Counted from the first letter of the stretch, positions 1 through 12,615 are shown. The stretch is DNA of 64,000 nt from Actinomadura litoris (GCF_009733595.1 NZ_WOFH01000003.1:682001-746000); one strand, 5' to 3'. A program made the numbers and translations. The notes: generated by a model not told the origin, from the sequence alone.

Positions 1-884
1 GACCATCCCGTCGCGCCCTCGGACGGCAGCGTGGTCGCCACCGGCGCCTTCTCGGTCGCGGCGAGGTTCGCGGTGACCTGCCAGGCCGTCCCCGCGTAGT
101 TGTCGGCGCTCTTGAACGACTGGAGTTCGTCGAGGTAGTTCGCCCAGTACTGGTTCACGTTGGGGCGCTGCCGCCGCAGCAGCTCGACCGCCGCGTCGAA
201 CTGCTCGCCGTCGAGGGCGTACACGTCGCGGATCTTCAGGTCGGGACGGTGCGCCTTGAGGTAGAGGGCCGCGTCCGCGATGTAGATCGGGGAGTCGTAG
301 GCGACGACGTGCCCGGCGGCGGGGGAGTCGGGCTTCCACACCACGTCCCACGACGTCGGACGCTGCTGGAGCTTGTCCGTGCGGTACATCAGCATGTTCG
401 CGCCGTAGCCGTGCGGGACGCCGTACATGCGCCCCTTCACCGAGTTGTACGGCTGCTGCTTCAGGTACGGCGCGATGTCGTCGTACCCGCTGACCAGGCC
501 CGTGTTGACGGGCGCGACGGTGCCGCCGTAGATCAGCCGCAGGCTCGCGTCGCCGGACGCCGAGACGCCGTCGTAGCGTCCCGTCCGCATCAGCGCGACC
601 ATCGAGTCGGAGGTGTCGGCGACCTTCGCCGCGACGTGGCAGCCGGTGGCCCGGGTGAACGGCGCGACCCAGTTGACCTTCCTGTCGTTCGACCCGTTCT
701 CGGCGTAGCCCGCCCACACGACGAGGTCGAGCCGGCCCTCCCCGGCGCCCACGTCCTGCTGCATCGGGACCTCCGGGACGGCGGCGACCTTGCCCTCCCC
801 GCCGCCGCATCCGGAGGCCAGTGCGGCGGCGGCCGACAGCACGGCGGCGAGCTGGAGCGTCCTGCGGCGCGGTGTTCGACCCAT
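1..884 (-). CDS. ABC transporter substrate-binding lipoprotein (spermidine/putrescine type), 3' end cut by window edge
   Basis: Reading leftward from an ATG at 884, the frame stays open for 294 codons to the edge, so the C-terminus is missing. The N-terminus is a lipoprotein signal: Arg-rich start, hydrophobic stretch (LAAVLSAAAAL) and a lipobox ASGC near residue 26. The mature part has extracellular solute-binding features, including DLVVWAGYAENGS, YGVPHGYGANMLMYRTD and, near the cut end, YAGTAWQVTANLAA. These resemble PotD-like periplasmic polyamine-binding proteins. It should be a lipid-anchored receptor delivering a small organic cation or similar solute to an ABC permease. The permease genes would lie off the left edge. 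The ligand is not determinable. Confidence 0.8.
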   Translation of the reverse strand, partial: MGRTPRRRTLQLAAVLSAAAALASGCGGGEGKVAAVPEVPMQQDVGAGEGRLDLVVWAGYAENGSNDRKVNWVAPFTRATGCHVAAKVADTSDSMVALMRTGRYDGVSASGDASLRLIYGGTVAPVNTGLVSGYDDIAPYLKQQPYNSVKGRMYGVPHGYGANMLMYRTDKLQQRPTSWDVVWKPDSPAAGHVVAYDSPIYIADAALYLKAHRPDLKIRDVYALDGEQFDAAVELLRRQRPNVNQYWANYLDELQSFKSADNYAGTAWQVTANLAATEKAPVATTLPSEGATGW

Positions 885-1055
885 CACGTCGAAGGATCGT
901 AGGGGTATTTCGGGCATTCCCGCATACATAATGTGATGATCTGGAAACTGTCGACACACGGCGGCGTGCCGTCCTAGGCTCTCCTGCGTTCCGCGCACCC
1001 GCCCGCCGCGTTCCGCGCCGCACCGTCCCCGCCGCCGACCGAAAGTTCAGCCGAA

Positions 1056-3617
1056 GTGCCACAACCAGGCCGCCCCGTGGACTCCTCCGCCGAGCAGCGG
1101 CGGGCCGGTCCGAAGGCCGCGCGTTTCCGCTCCATCCGCTTCAAGGTCATCCTGATGGTCACCGTCTCGGTGGTGTCGCTGGGCGTCCTGTGGGCGTTCG
1201 CCGCCAGCATCGCGCTGGGGGAGGGGCTCAACCTCCGGCACGTCGAGTCCGTCCAGGACCACTACGGCTACCCCTCCGGCGCGCTCGGCAGCGCGCTCCA
1301 GAACGAGCGCCGCCTGTCGATGGTCTACCTCGGCGGCCGCGCCGAGGGCGACCGCGCCGCGATGGAGTCGGGGCGGCTCGTCACCGACCGGCAGGCCGAG
1401 CTGTTCCGCTCGCTGGTCGCCGACAAGGGCGCGCGGGGCGCCGCGCCGCCGCAGGTCGGCCGGCTCGCCGACAAGATCATCGGCGAGCTGGACGCGCTGG
1501 CCGCCGGGCGCCGCTCGATCGACTCCGGCGCCACCGGCCGGGCCCGCGCGTTCGCCGACTACAGCGCGCTGCTCGCCGACGTCGGCTCGCTCCAGGGCTC
1601 GCTCGCCACCCTCGACAACTCCGAGGTCGCCAAGGACGCCCGCAACCAGGCGTCGCTGACCCGGGCCCGCGAGACGCTCGCGCAGGAGGACGCGCTGCTC
1701 GCGGGCGCGCTCGCCGCGGGCCGCATGACGCCCGCCGAGCACGCCCAGTTCGTCAAGCTCGTCGGGACGCAGCGCGCCCTGTACGGGTTCGCGGCGGCGG
1801 AGCTGCGCCCGGCCGACCAGGCGTACTACCAGCGCGTCGTCGGGATGCCCGAGTACACGCGGCTCCGCCTGCTGGAGGACCGGTTCGTCGGGTCGCTGCG
1901 GCTCGTCCGACCCAACGGCACGCCCGGCGTGCTGTGGAAGACCACCGCCGACTCCAACCTGACCCGGCTGCGCGGCCTGGAGCTGTCGGTCGCCGCGAGC
2001 GCGGAGCGGCGCGCCAAGCCGATCTCCGACGGCATCATCACGCGGGTCGTGCTGGCCGGCGCGCTCGGGCTCGTCGCGGTCGTCGCGTCCCTGGTCATCG
2101 CCGTGTGGGTGGCGCGCTCGGTGGTCCGCGAGCTGGCCCGGCTGCGTCGCGAGGCGATCGACCTCGCCGACGCGCGGCTGCCCGGCGTGATCCGCAGGCT
2201 GCGGCGCGGCGAGGAGGTCGACGTCGCCGCCGAGGCGCCGCCGCTGGCCTTCGGCGCCCGCGAGATCCACCAGGTCGGCGAGGCGTTCAACGCCGCCCGC
2301 CGCACCGCGATCCAGAGCGCGGTCGAGGAGGCGGCGCTGCGCCGCAACGTCAGCGAGGTGTTCGTCAACCTCGCCCGGCGCAGCCAGACGCTGCTGCACC
2401 GCCAGCTCAAGCTGCTGGACGCGATGGAGCGGCGGATGGAGGCGCCCGACGACCTGGAGGACCTGTTCCGCGTCGACCACCTCGCCACCCGCATGCGCCG
2501 GCACGCCGAGGGCCTGATCATCCTGTCCGGGCAGCCGCCGGGGCGCGGCTGGCGCAACCCGGTCGCGATCGTGGACGTGGCGCGCGCCGCCGCGTCCGAG
2601 GTCGAGGACTACACCCGCGTCAACGTCGCGCCGATGACCCGCGCCGCGATCGTCGGACCGGCCGTCGCCGACGTCATCCACCTGCTCGCCGAGCTGGTCG
2701 AGAACGCCACCGCGTTCTCGCCGCCGCACACCACCGTCCAGGTGCAGGGGCAGGCCGTCTCGCACGGCTTCACACTGGAGGTCGAGGACCGCGGCCTCAG
2801 CATGGACGAGCCGAGCCTCGCCGCCGCCAACGAGCGGCTCGCGACCGCCGCCGAGTTCGACCTGTCCGACAGCGCGCAGCTCGGCCTGTTCGTCGTCGGG
2901 CGCCTCGCCCGCCGGCACGGCATCAAGGTCACGCTGCGCACGTCCCCCTACGGCGGGATGACCGCGATCGTCCTGCTGCCCGAGGAACTCGTCGTGCGCG
3001 GCGACGGCGACGGCCTGGAGGACACCGACGCTCCGGCCCTCACCACGCGCCGTGCGCAGGACGCGCTGGTCCCGGCGGGCGTCGTCGCGCGGCCGCCGAC
3101 GCCGAGCGGGTCGGTGCTGCAACTCCCGGCGGGACGGCACGCCGCCGCGCCGCCCCCGACGCCGACGCCGGCACCGGCCCCCGCGCCCATGCCCGCGCCC
3201 GTGCCGGAGCCGCCGTCCGAGTCCGAGGCGACGGGCCCGCGCCCGGTGTTCGAGGAGCCCGCGCAGGGCCCGCTCCCGCAGCAGCGGCAGGCGGGCACCG
3301 CGTGGGGCGAGCGGCGCGACCCGTCCTACGAGGCGGAGCTGGAGCGGTCCCGGTCCACGCCGCAGCGGCTGCCGCGCTCGCCGCGCGAGGTGCGGCGGCG
3401 CCCTCCCGGTGCGGGCTCGGCGGAGCGTCCGCCGCTGCCCAAGCGCGTCAAGCAGGAGAACCTCGCCTCACAACTGCGCGAGGAGGCCGCCGCGGCCCCG
3501 CCCGCCCCGGAGCCGCGTCCCGGCCGCTCGCCCGAGCAGCTTCGGGCGATGATGTCGTCGATCCAGCAGGGCACCCGGCGCGGCCGCGCCGAGACCCTCG
3601 ACAACGAGGAATCGTGA
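1056..3617 (+). CDS. Conservon sensor histidine kinase-like protein (CvnA type, nitrate/nitrite-sensing domain)
   Basis: The 853-aa membrane protein has a first transmembrane helix at about residues 31-53, a roughly 275-residue extracellular helical region resembling the NIT nitrate/nitrite-sensing domain, and a second helix at about 329-352. A HAMP-like linker follows, then an HATPase_c domain (N-box LLAELVENATAFSP near 540-555, G-box region near 610-640). The last 200 residues are Pro/Arg-rich. It is the sensor-like first gene of a conservon, the actinomycete operon type in which a kinase-like protein works with a Roadblock protein, a DUF742 protein and a small GTPase. The start is a GTG at 1056; a second in-frame GTG at 1077 is possible. 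DUF742 begins 6 nt after the stop. Confidence 0.88.
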   Translation: MPQPGRPVDSSAEQRRAGPKAARFRSIRFKVILMVTVSVVSLGVLWAFAASIALGEGLNLRHVESVQDHYGYPSGALGSALQNERRLSMVYLGGRAEGDRAAMESGRLVTDRQAELFRSLVADKGARGAAPPQVGRLADKIIGELDALAAGRRSIDSGATGRARAFADYSALLADVGSLQGSLATLDNSEVAKDARNQASLTRARETLAQEDALLAGALAAGRMTPAEHAQFVKLVGTQRALYGFAAAELRPADQAYYQRVVGMPEYTRLRLLEDRFVGSLRLVRPNGTPGVLWKTTADSNLTRLRGLELSVAASAERRAKPISDGIITRVVLAGALGLVAVVASLVIAVWVARSVVRELARLRREAIDLADARLPGVIRRLRRGEEVDVAAEAPPLAFGAREIHQVGEAFNAARRTAIQSAVEEAALRRNVSEVFVNLARRSQTLLHRQLKLLDAMERRMEAPDDLEDLFRVDHLATRMRRHAEGLIILSGQPPGRGWRNPVAIVDVARAAASEVEDYTRVNVAPMTRAAIVGPAVADVIHLLAELVENATAFSPPHTTVQVQGQAVSHGFTLEVEDRGLSMDEPSLAAANERLATAAEFDLSDSAQLGLFVVGRLARRHGIKVTLRTSPYGGMTAIVLLPEELVVRGDGDGLEDTDAPALTTRRAQDALVPAGVVARPPTPSGSVLQLPAGRHAAAPPPTPTPAPAPAPMPAPVPEPPSESEATGPRPVFEEPAQGPLPQQRQAGTAWGERRDPSYEAELERSRSTPQRLPRSPREVRRRPPGAGSAERPPLPKRVKQENLASQLREEAAAAPPAPEPRPGRSPEQLRAMMSSIQQGTRRGRAETLDNEES

Positions 3618-3623
3618 CGGGCG

Positions 3624-4001
3624 ATGAGCGGTGCTGGCAGCGAGTGGATCGATGAGGAGGCCGGGCCGATCGTCCGGTCGTACGCGCTCACGCGCGGGCG
3701 CGCGCGGCCGGCCACCGGCGAGACGTTCGACATGATCACGATCGTGTCGACCGAGGCCAGACCCCGGTCGGGCTCGCCGGGCCTCGGCCCCGAGCACCTG
3801 GACATCCTGGAGATGTGCCTCCAGCCGCAGCCGGTCGCCGAGATCGCCGGCCGCATGCGGCTGCCCCTGGTCGTCGTCCGCGTCCTGCTGGGCGACCTCC
3901 TGCACCACCGGCTCATCGCCGTCACCCGTCCCCAGCCGGAGAGCACGCTCTCCAAGGAACGCCTGCTCAGGGAAGTGCTCCATGGCCTCCAAGCCCTCTG
4001 A
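3624..4001 (+). CDS. DUF742 family protein (CvnC type)
   Basis: This 125-aa protein matches the DUF742 pattern: an N-terminal PIVRSYALTRGRARP segment, then a winged-helix-like half (LDILEMCLQPQPVAEIA, LPLVVVRVLLGDLLHHRLI). It is the third component of conservons and is thought to link the kinase to the GTPase. Its start lies 6 nt after the kinase stop, and its last 20 nt overlap the GTPase gene. In typical conservons a Roadblock/LC7 gene (cvnB) sits between the kinase and DUF742; there is no room for one here. Confidence 0.9.
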   Translation: MSGAGSEWIDEEAGPIVRSYALTRGRARPATGETFDMITIVSTEARPRSGSPGLGPEHLDILEMCLQPQPVAEIAGRMRLPLVVVRVLLGDLLHHRLIAVTRPQPESTLSKERLLREVLHGLQAL

Positions 4002-4599
4002 CCCCGCGGCCGCCCCCGCACCGGCCGCCGCGCCGGTCGCGGTGAAGATCCTCATCGCCGGCGGGTTCGGGGTCGGCAAGACGACGCTCGTCGGCGCCGT
4101 CAGCGAGATCCGCCCGCTCCAGACCGAGGAGCTGCTCACCGACCAGGGCGTCGACGTCGACGACACCGCGGGCGTCGAGCAGAAGACCACCACCACGGTC
4201 GCGATGGACTTCGGCCGCATCACGATCCGCGACGGGCTCGTCCTCTACCTGTTCGGCACCCCCGGCCAGGACCGCTTCTGGTTCATGTGGGACGAGCTGT
4301 CCTACGGCGCGCTCGGCGCCGTCGTGCTCGCCGACACCCGCCGCCTCCCCGACTGCTTCCCGGCCGTCGACTACTTCGAGAGCCGCGGCCTGCCGTTCGT
4401 CGTCGCCGTGAACCGCTTCGACGACGGCTACGACTACACGCCCGAGGAGATCCGCGAGGCGCTCGACCTCGGCGAGGCCATCCCCGTGCTGCTGTGCGAC
4501 GTGCGGGAGCGGACGTCCGGCAAGGAGGTCCTGACGACGCTCGTGCGGCACGTCCTCGCCGTCCACCGGACGGAGGACCAGGGCGTTCCCGCCCTCTAG
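3982..4599 (+). CDS. Conservon small GTP-binding protein (CvnD type)
   Basis: This 205-aa protein starts with an Ala/Pro-rich tail, then a P-loop GGFGVGKTTL (about residues 27-36) and a switch region with the unusual conservon signature VEQKTTTTVAMDFGRI. A G3-like motif (GTPGQDRF) and a nucleotide-recognition-like VNRFDD follow. This is the MglA/Ras-like GTPase fold characteristic of CvnD. It should act as the cytoplasmic output of the membrane kinase complex. The ATG lies inside the DUF742 gene (20-nt overlap), indicating translational coupling. Confidence 0.9.
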   Translation: MASKPSDPAAAPAPAAAPVAVKILIAGGFGVGKTTLVGAVSEIRPLQTEELLTDQGVDVDDTAGVEQKTTTTVAMDFGRITIRDGLVLYLFGTPGQDRFWFMWDELSYGALGAVVLADTRRLPDCFPAVDYFESRGLPFVVAVNRFDDGYDYTPEEIREALDLGEAIPVLLCDVRERTSGKEVLTTLVRHVLAVHRTEDQGVPAL

Positions 4600-4631
4600 G
4601 CTGGGCCGGGTTCCCCGACGGATGAGGTGAC

Positions 4632-5696
<1,065 letters not shown>

Positions 5697-5699
5697 AGC

Positions 5700-5727
5700 A
5701 CGCGGTGCCGCTCGTCCGGCACCGCGT
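5700..5727. terminator. Hairpin terminator after galT
   Basis: A perfect 11-bp stem (ACGCGGTGCCG / CGGCACCGCGT) with a 6-nt loop CTCGTC starts just after the galT stop. There is no U-tract, as usual for high-GC actinomycete terminators. Confidence 0.7.
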
Positions 5728-5896
5728 TGCGGCGGGTGGCGGCGGGGCCGCCGCGGGACCGCTTCGTCCAGGCGACGCGGATCCGCTGTACGGCGATGTC
5801 CATCCGGTCATGGTGATGTGGCCTCGCCTCGACACGCCAGTGCTTTTCCCCCGCAGCCGGTGGAACGCCGGAACTTGTTGCCCTAATCTCCGTCGC

Positions 5897-6808
5897 ATGC
5901 CCGCAAGCGTGCCGGCCGGCCCGCCGGCGCCCGGAATGTTCGACGGTGTCGCGGCGACGTCCGCCGGCGCCCCCCTCGCCTTCACCTCCCAGAGCGGGAC
6001 GGGGGCGAACCTCGGCCAGGCGTGGGACCTCACGTCCGGCTCACCGCTCGGCCCGCCCGTCCCCGACTTCCCCGACGACCGCGCCGAATGGGCGTTCGGC
6101 CTCCCGGACGGCTCGCCCCTCGTCGCCTGGACGCGCCGCGACCGGATCCACGTCCACGACGTCCGCGCCGGCACCTACCTCACCCTCGAACCGGGCTGCG
6201 CCGCCCAGCCCGAACTCGTGGGCCTGTCCACCCACCAGGGACGCGGCGCCGTCGTCGCCGTCTTCGGCCCCGCGCACGACGCGGAGGTCCTCATCTGGGA
6301 CGCCGCCACCGGCGACCGCCTCGCCGAGTTCGGCCTGTGGCTCGGCCACGGCTCGGCCCTGGACCGCCGCCTGCTCCCCGCGACGGGCCCGCTCCTCGGC
6401 CTGACCTGCGACGACCCCTGCCGCGTCACGGTGCTGGACGTGGAACGCGGCGAACAGGTCGCGACCCTGCCCTCCCTCGGCCCCCGCGCGGTGTTCACCC
6501 TCGACCGCGGCGTCCCGGTCCTCGTCCAACCGACCGCCTCGGGCCTGGTCGTCCGCCCCGTCGGCGGCGGCCCGGCCACGACGCTCCCCGCGCCGCACCC
6601 GTGCGACCAGCTCGCCGCCGCCTCGGTCTCCGGCCGACTCCTTGCGGTCGCCGACACCCCCGACGGCACCCTGCTGGTCTGGGACGCGGCGCGCGCCGTC
6701 CGCCGCGTCCCGCTGCCCGCCCCCGCCAACGACCTGGCCCTCGCCGCCGACGGCACCCTGGCCGCCGCCACCGACGCGGGCCTCTACACGATCCACCTAT
6801 GCCCCTAG
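5897..6808 (+). CDS. WD40-like / beta-propeller hypothetical protein
   Basis: This 303-aa protein is made of repeated strands ending in WD-like turns (QAWDLTSG, VLIWDAATGDRLAEF, LLVWDAARAVRRVPLP), so a small beta-propeller is likely. No signal peptide or catalytic motif is seen, and a scaffold or binding role is the most that can be said. The ATG at 5897 is chosen because upstream codons in this frame run into galT. An earlier in-frame ATG near 5810 cannot be excluded. Its last 10 nt overlap the next gene. Confidence 0.65.
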   Translation: MPASVPAGPPAPGMFDGVAATSAGAPLAFTSQSGTGANLGQAWDLTSGSPLGPPVPDFPDDRAEWAFGLPDGSPLVAWTRRDRIHVHDVRAGTYLTLEPGCAAQPELVGLSTHQGRGAVVAVFGPAHDAEVLIWDAATGDRLAEFGLWLGHGSALDRRLLPATGPLLGLTCDDPCRVTVLDVERGEQVATLPSLGPRAVFTLDRGVPVLVQPTASGLVVRPVGGGPATTLPAPHPCDQLAAASVSGRLLAVADTPDGTLLVWDAARAVRRVPLPAPANDLALAADGTLAAATDAGLYTIHLCP

Positions 6809-7332
6809 GCGACGTCCCGCGTCCGGGATCGCGCAGGACCCGCCCCGTCCTTTACCTGGACATCGACGGAGTCCTCAACCCGGACGCCCCCCGCGCCCAC
6901 CACGAGGAGCACACGGTGGGCCGCCTGACCGTGCGCATCGTCCCGGCCCACGGCGGCTGGCTCCGCGAGCTCGCGGCCCGCTTCGACCTCGTCTGGGCGA
7001 CGACCTGGGAGGAGCACGCCAACGAGCACATCGGCCCCCTGCTCGGCCTCCCCGAACTGCCGCACGTCCCGTTCTCGGCCTACGCCGCGCGCCCGGGAGA
7101 CCCCCGCGTCCCGCTGCTCCAACTCCCGCACGCGCGCAAGTGGGCCCCGATCCTCCGCCACGCGGACGGACGCCCCTTCGCCTGGGCGGACGACATCATC
7201 CCCTGGACGATCAGACGCCAGGCCCTGCCCCACCGCCGCGCGCTCCGCCTCGTCCCCGTGAACCCCGCCCAGGGCCTCACCCGCCGCCACGTCGACCACC
7301 TCTGGCACTGGTCCACCCGATGGCCCCGCTGA
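6799..7332 (+). CDS. HAD-like hydrolase superfamily protein
   Basis: The 177-aa protein opens with RPVLYLDIDGVLNP, the DxDG nucleophile motif I of HAD phosphatases. It also has a T-rich segment (VWATTWEEHAN, motif II-like) and FAWADDIIP (motif IV-like acidic pair). The substrate is unknown; actinomycete relatives are annotated simply as HAD domain proteins. It starts inside the end of the propeller gene, suggesting coupling, and is followed by a strong terminator. Confidence 0.8.
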   Translation: MPLGDVPRPGSRRTRPVLYLDIDGVLNPDAPRAHHEEHTVGRLTVRIVPAHGGWLRELAARFDLVWATTWEEHANEHIGPLLGLPELPHVPFSAYAARPGDPRVPLLQLPHARKWAPILRHADGRPFAWADDIIPWTIRRQALPHRRALRLVPVNPAQGLTRRHVDHLWHWSTRWPR

Positions 7333-7342
7333 AAACGCGACA

Positions 7343-7372
7343 GGGCCCGTCCGCGGGAGTGCGGACGGGCCC
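7343..7372. terminator. Bidirectional hairpin terminator
   Basis: A perfect 12-bp stem GGGCCCGTCCGC / GCGGACGGGCCC with loop GGGAGT lies between the rightward HAD gene (ends 7332) and the leftward 47-aa ORF (ends 7386). It can terminate both. Confidence 0.85.
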
Positions 7373-7385
7373 CGGAATGAACTGA

Positions 7386-7529
7386 TCAGCGCGCGGCGAG
7401 TTCGTCCTCGGACACCGTGGACTCGGCGTCGGCGGTGCGGGCCGCCTGTTCGCCGTCGGTGTCCACCGGCCGCCGCGACGGCCAGGCGTCGAGCTTCGTG
7501 CGACGAGGGTTCGCCAGAGGGTTGTCCAT
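7386..7529 (-). CDS. Small orphan peptide, 47 aa
   Basis: The ATG at 7529 is preceded by a clear ribosome binding site (GGGAGGAC, about 10 nt upstream). The frame closes with TGA at 7386, next to a strong terminator. The peptide begins MDNPLANPRRTKLDAWPSRR and ends in an acidic segment STVSEDELAAR. It has no signal peptide, Cys or membrane segment and I do not recognise its family. The ribosome binding site, discrete terminator and upstream inverted repeat suggest a real gene. Confidence 0.5.
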   Translation of the reverse strand: MDNPLANPRRTKLDAWPSRRPVDTDGEQAARTADAESTVSEDELAAR

Positions 7530-7616
7530 CGCTGCTGCTGTCCTCCCATGACTACAGGCGGCCACGGACTCCAGGCATCCGGACCGACCGAAAAGGAAAT
7601 CTTCCCCGATGACCCA

Positions 7617-7645
7617 CCAGGTTTAGCAACATGGTCTAGACCTGG
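7617..7645. promoter_or_regulatory. Inverted repeat in the 47-aa ORF / NADAR intergenic region
   Basis: CCAGGTTTAG and CTAGACCTGG form a 10-bp inverted repeat (one mismatch) separated by 9 nt. It sits between the divergent 47-aa ORF and the NADAR gene, in a less GC-rich 274-nt region, and could be an operator. No regulator is identifiable. Confidence 0.35.
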
Positions 7646-7803
7646 GCGCTGCCATCAGTAACAACACCACTCTCCCCTGCCATTCCGCTTACTACCGCCT
7701 GAGGGGTCGGGAGTGACGGAGATGACACCGGGGCTTATTCGATCGCCTCGCGGGGCGGGGGCGGCATATCGTCCTGCGGTCAGGGTTCCGGAGGGGGGGC
7801 ACG

Positions 7804-10622
<2,819 letters not shown>

Positions 10623-10624
10623 TC

Positions 10625-11017
10625 ATGGGGAAGTCAGGCGAGGTTGCGAGGGCCGAGGACGATCCGGTGGCGCAGAACCTCGCGCTCGTGGGGCGCGTGG
10701 TCGAGGCCGCGCAGGCGGAGATGCTGGAGAAGGCGCGCAAGCGGCTGCCGGCGCTGCGTCTCGGCGCGCTCGCGGGAGCGCTCGGGATGATGGCCACCGC
10801 CGCGACGTACCGGATGAACGTGCAGTTGCTGGAGCGGAAGCTGCCGCCGGAGCTGGCGTCGTTCGTCACGGCGCTGGCGTACGGCGGCGGGGCGGGCGCG
10901 GCGGCCGTGGCGGCGGGCCGCAAGTGGCGGGGGCTCCCGGCGCCGCTGCCGTCGGAGACGGTGCGGCAGGTCGCCGAGATCCTCACCGACAGGGACGACC
11001 CCACCGACGAGGACTGA
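10625..11017 (+). CDS. Small membrane protein, holin-like/DUF1469-like hypothetical
   Basis: The 130-aa protein has a charged N-terminal amphipathic helix and two hydrophobic segments (LRLGALAGALGMMATAATY; FVTALAYGGGAGAAAVAAG), then an acidic tail ending DDPTDED. The layout resembles actinobacterial phage-holin-superfamily (DUF1469-like) membrane proteins of unknown function, but the match is by pattern only. It lies 81 nt upstream of the molybdenum hydroxylase genes and may be their first operon member. Confidence 0.55.
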   Translation: MGKSGEVARAEDDPVAQNLALVGRVVEAAQAEMLEKARKRLPALRLGALAGALGMMATAATYRMNVQLLERKLPPELASFVTALAYGGGAGAAAVAAGRKWRGLPAPLPSETVRQVAEILTDRDDPTDED

Positions 11018-11098
11018 TCCGGCGGTCGCTTCGGAGAAAGCCGATCCTTCCTGGACGTCGCTGACTTCAGCCTGGCGATCCGGGGTAGGGGGCCCGTC

Positions 11099-11644
11099 AT
11101 GGACAGTGAAGCCACCCCGGTGAAAGCCGAGATCACCCTCCGTGTGAACGGCGCCGAGCACCGCCTCGACGTGGATACGCGCGCGTCGCTGCTGGACGTG
11201 CTGCGCGAGGATCTCGGGCTGACCGGCTCGAAGAAGGGCTGCGACCACGGCCAGTGCGGCGCGTGCACGATCCTGGTGGGCGGGCGGCGCGTGAACGCCT
11301 GCCTCGCGCTGGCGGTCGCGCACGACGGCGCCGAGATCGTCACGGTCGAGGGACTCGCGGAGGACGGGCGGCTCAGCCCCGTCCAGGAGGCGTTCATCGA
11401 GCACGACGGGTTCCAGTGCGGCTACTGCACGCCCGGCCAGCTCTGTTCCGCGACCGGCATGCTGGACGAGGCGGAGCGCGGCTGGCCCAGTGCGGCGAGC
11501 GAGGACCTCCGCGTCGACCCCGTCCTGGACGACGACGAGATCCGCGAGCGGATGAGCGGCAACCTGTGCCGGTGCGGCGCCTACATGGGCATCGTCGCGG
11601 CGGTGCGGGAGGCGGCGGCGCGCAGGGAGGCGGCGGAGGCATGA
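11099..11644 (+). CDS. Molybdenum hydroxylase [2Fe-2S] subunit (xanthine/aldehyde dehydrogenase type)
   Basis: This 181-aa protein carries both ferredoxin-type cluster sites of the family: an N-terminal plant-type set (CDHGQCGAC plus a later Cys) and a C-terminal helical set (QCGYCTPGQLCS and NLCRCGAYMGI). It shuttles electrons from the molybdenum subunit to FAD. No Tat signal precedes it, unlike periplasmic PaoA, so the complex should be cytoplasmic. The FAD-subunit ATG overlaps its stop (ATGA). Confidence 0.93.
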   Translation: MDSEATPVKAEITLRVNGAEHRLDVDTRASLLDVLREDLGLTGSKKGCDHGQCGACTILVGGRRVNACLALAVAHDGAEIVTVEGLAEDGRLSPVQEAFIEHDGFQCGYCTPGQLCSATGMLDEAERGWPSAASEDLRVDPVLDDDEIRERMSGNLCRCGAYMGIVAAVREAAARREAAEA

Positions 11645-12615
11645 GGCCGTTCGCGTACGAGCGCGCCACCAGCGCGGAAGACGCCCTCCGGCGGCACGCG
11701 GAAGGAGCCGCCTACCTCGGCGGCGGAACCAACCTCGTGGACCTGATGCGGCTCGGGGTCGAGCTGCCCTCCCGGCTGGTGGACGTCACCCACCTCCCCT
11801 ACGACCAGATCCAGCTCGACCCGAACGGCGGCCTCCTCATCGGCGCCGCCGTGAGCAACAGCGACCTCGCCGCCGACCGGACGGTCCGCGAGGGGCATCC
11901 CGTTCTCGCGCAGGCCGTCCTGGCGGGCGCGTCGGGGCAGATCCGCAACGTCGCGACGGTGGGCGGCAACCTCCTCCAGCGCACGCGCTGCTCCTACTTC
12001 CAGGACGCCGCCAAGCCCTGCAACAAGCGGAACCCGGGCAGCGGATGTCCCGCCATCGAGGGCGAACACCACAACCTCGCGATCCTCGGGCACTCCGAGG
12101 CGTGCGTGGCGACGCACCCGTCCGACATGGCGGTGGCCCTGGCGGCGCTGGACGCGTCGGTCCACGTCCGGGGGCACGCGGGCGAGAGGGTCGTCCCGAT
12201 CGAGGACTTCTACCGGCTCCCCGGTGACGCGCCGGAGCGCGACACCACCCTGGAGCCGGGCGACCTGGTGACGGCGGTGGAGGTGCCCCCGCTCGGCATG
12301 CCGTCCCGCTACCGCAAGGTCCGCGAACGCGCCTCGTTCGCGTTCGCGCTCGTGTCGATCGCGGTGGCCCTGCGCGTCGACGGCGGCGTCGTCCGCGACG
12401 TCCGGCTCGCCCTGGGCGGCGTGGCGCACAAGCCGTGGCGGGCCAGGCGCGCCGAGGAGGCGCTGCGCGGGAACCCGGTCACCGAGGAGTTCTTCCTGCG
12501 CGCGGCGGAGGCGGAGCTGGAGGCGGCCGAGCCGCTGCGCGACAACGCCTACAAGGTGACGCTGGCGCGGAACCTGATCGTCCGGACGCTGGCCGAGCTG
12601 GGGGAGGGGACATGA
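11641..12615 (+). CDS. Molybdenum hydroxylase FAD-binding subunit with extra Fe-S Cys cluster
   Basis: This 324-aa medium subunit shows the FAD-binding YLGGGTNLVDLMR and ATVGGNLLQRTRC motifs of the CO-dehydrogenase flavoprotein family. An insert with several Cys (RTRCSYFQDAAKPCNKRN, GSGCPAI and EACVATHPSDMA) matches the additional [4Fe-4S] loop of PaoB (YagS) and 4-hydroxybenzoyl-CoA reductase-like enzymes. It passes electrons from the Fe-S subunit to an acceptor. It is translationally coupled at both ends: ATGA overlap upstream, 4-nt overlap downstream. Confidence 0.92.
   Translation: MRPFAYERATSAEDALRRHAEGAAYLGGGTNLVDLMRLGVELPSRLVDVTHLPYDQIQLDPNGGLLIGAAVSNSDLAADRTVREGHPVLAQAVLAGASGQIRNVATVGGNLLQRTRCSYFQDAAKPCNKRNPGSGCPAIEGEHHNLAILGHSEACVATHPSDMAVALAALDASVHVRGHAGERVVPIEDFYRLPGDAPERDTTLEPGDLVTAVEVPPLGMPSRYRKVRERASFAFALVSIAVALRVDGGVVRDVRLALGGVAHKPWRARRAEEALRGNPVTEEFFLRAAEAELEAAEPLRDNAYKVTLARNLIVRTLAELGEGT

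Noticed and set aside
885-1055. Divergent promoter pair between the lipoprotein and conservon genes
   Set aside because: The region must hold promoters, but no hexamer pair with acceptable spacing could be chosen over others.
1047-3140. Long antisense frame over the conservon kinase
   Set aside because: Low-complexity Arg/Gly/Asp composition and no motif; the sense frame has transmembrane helices and an HATPase domain.
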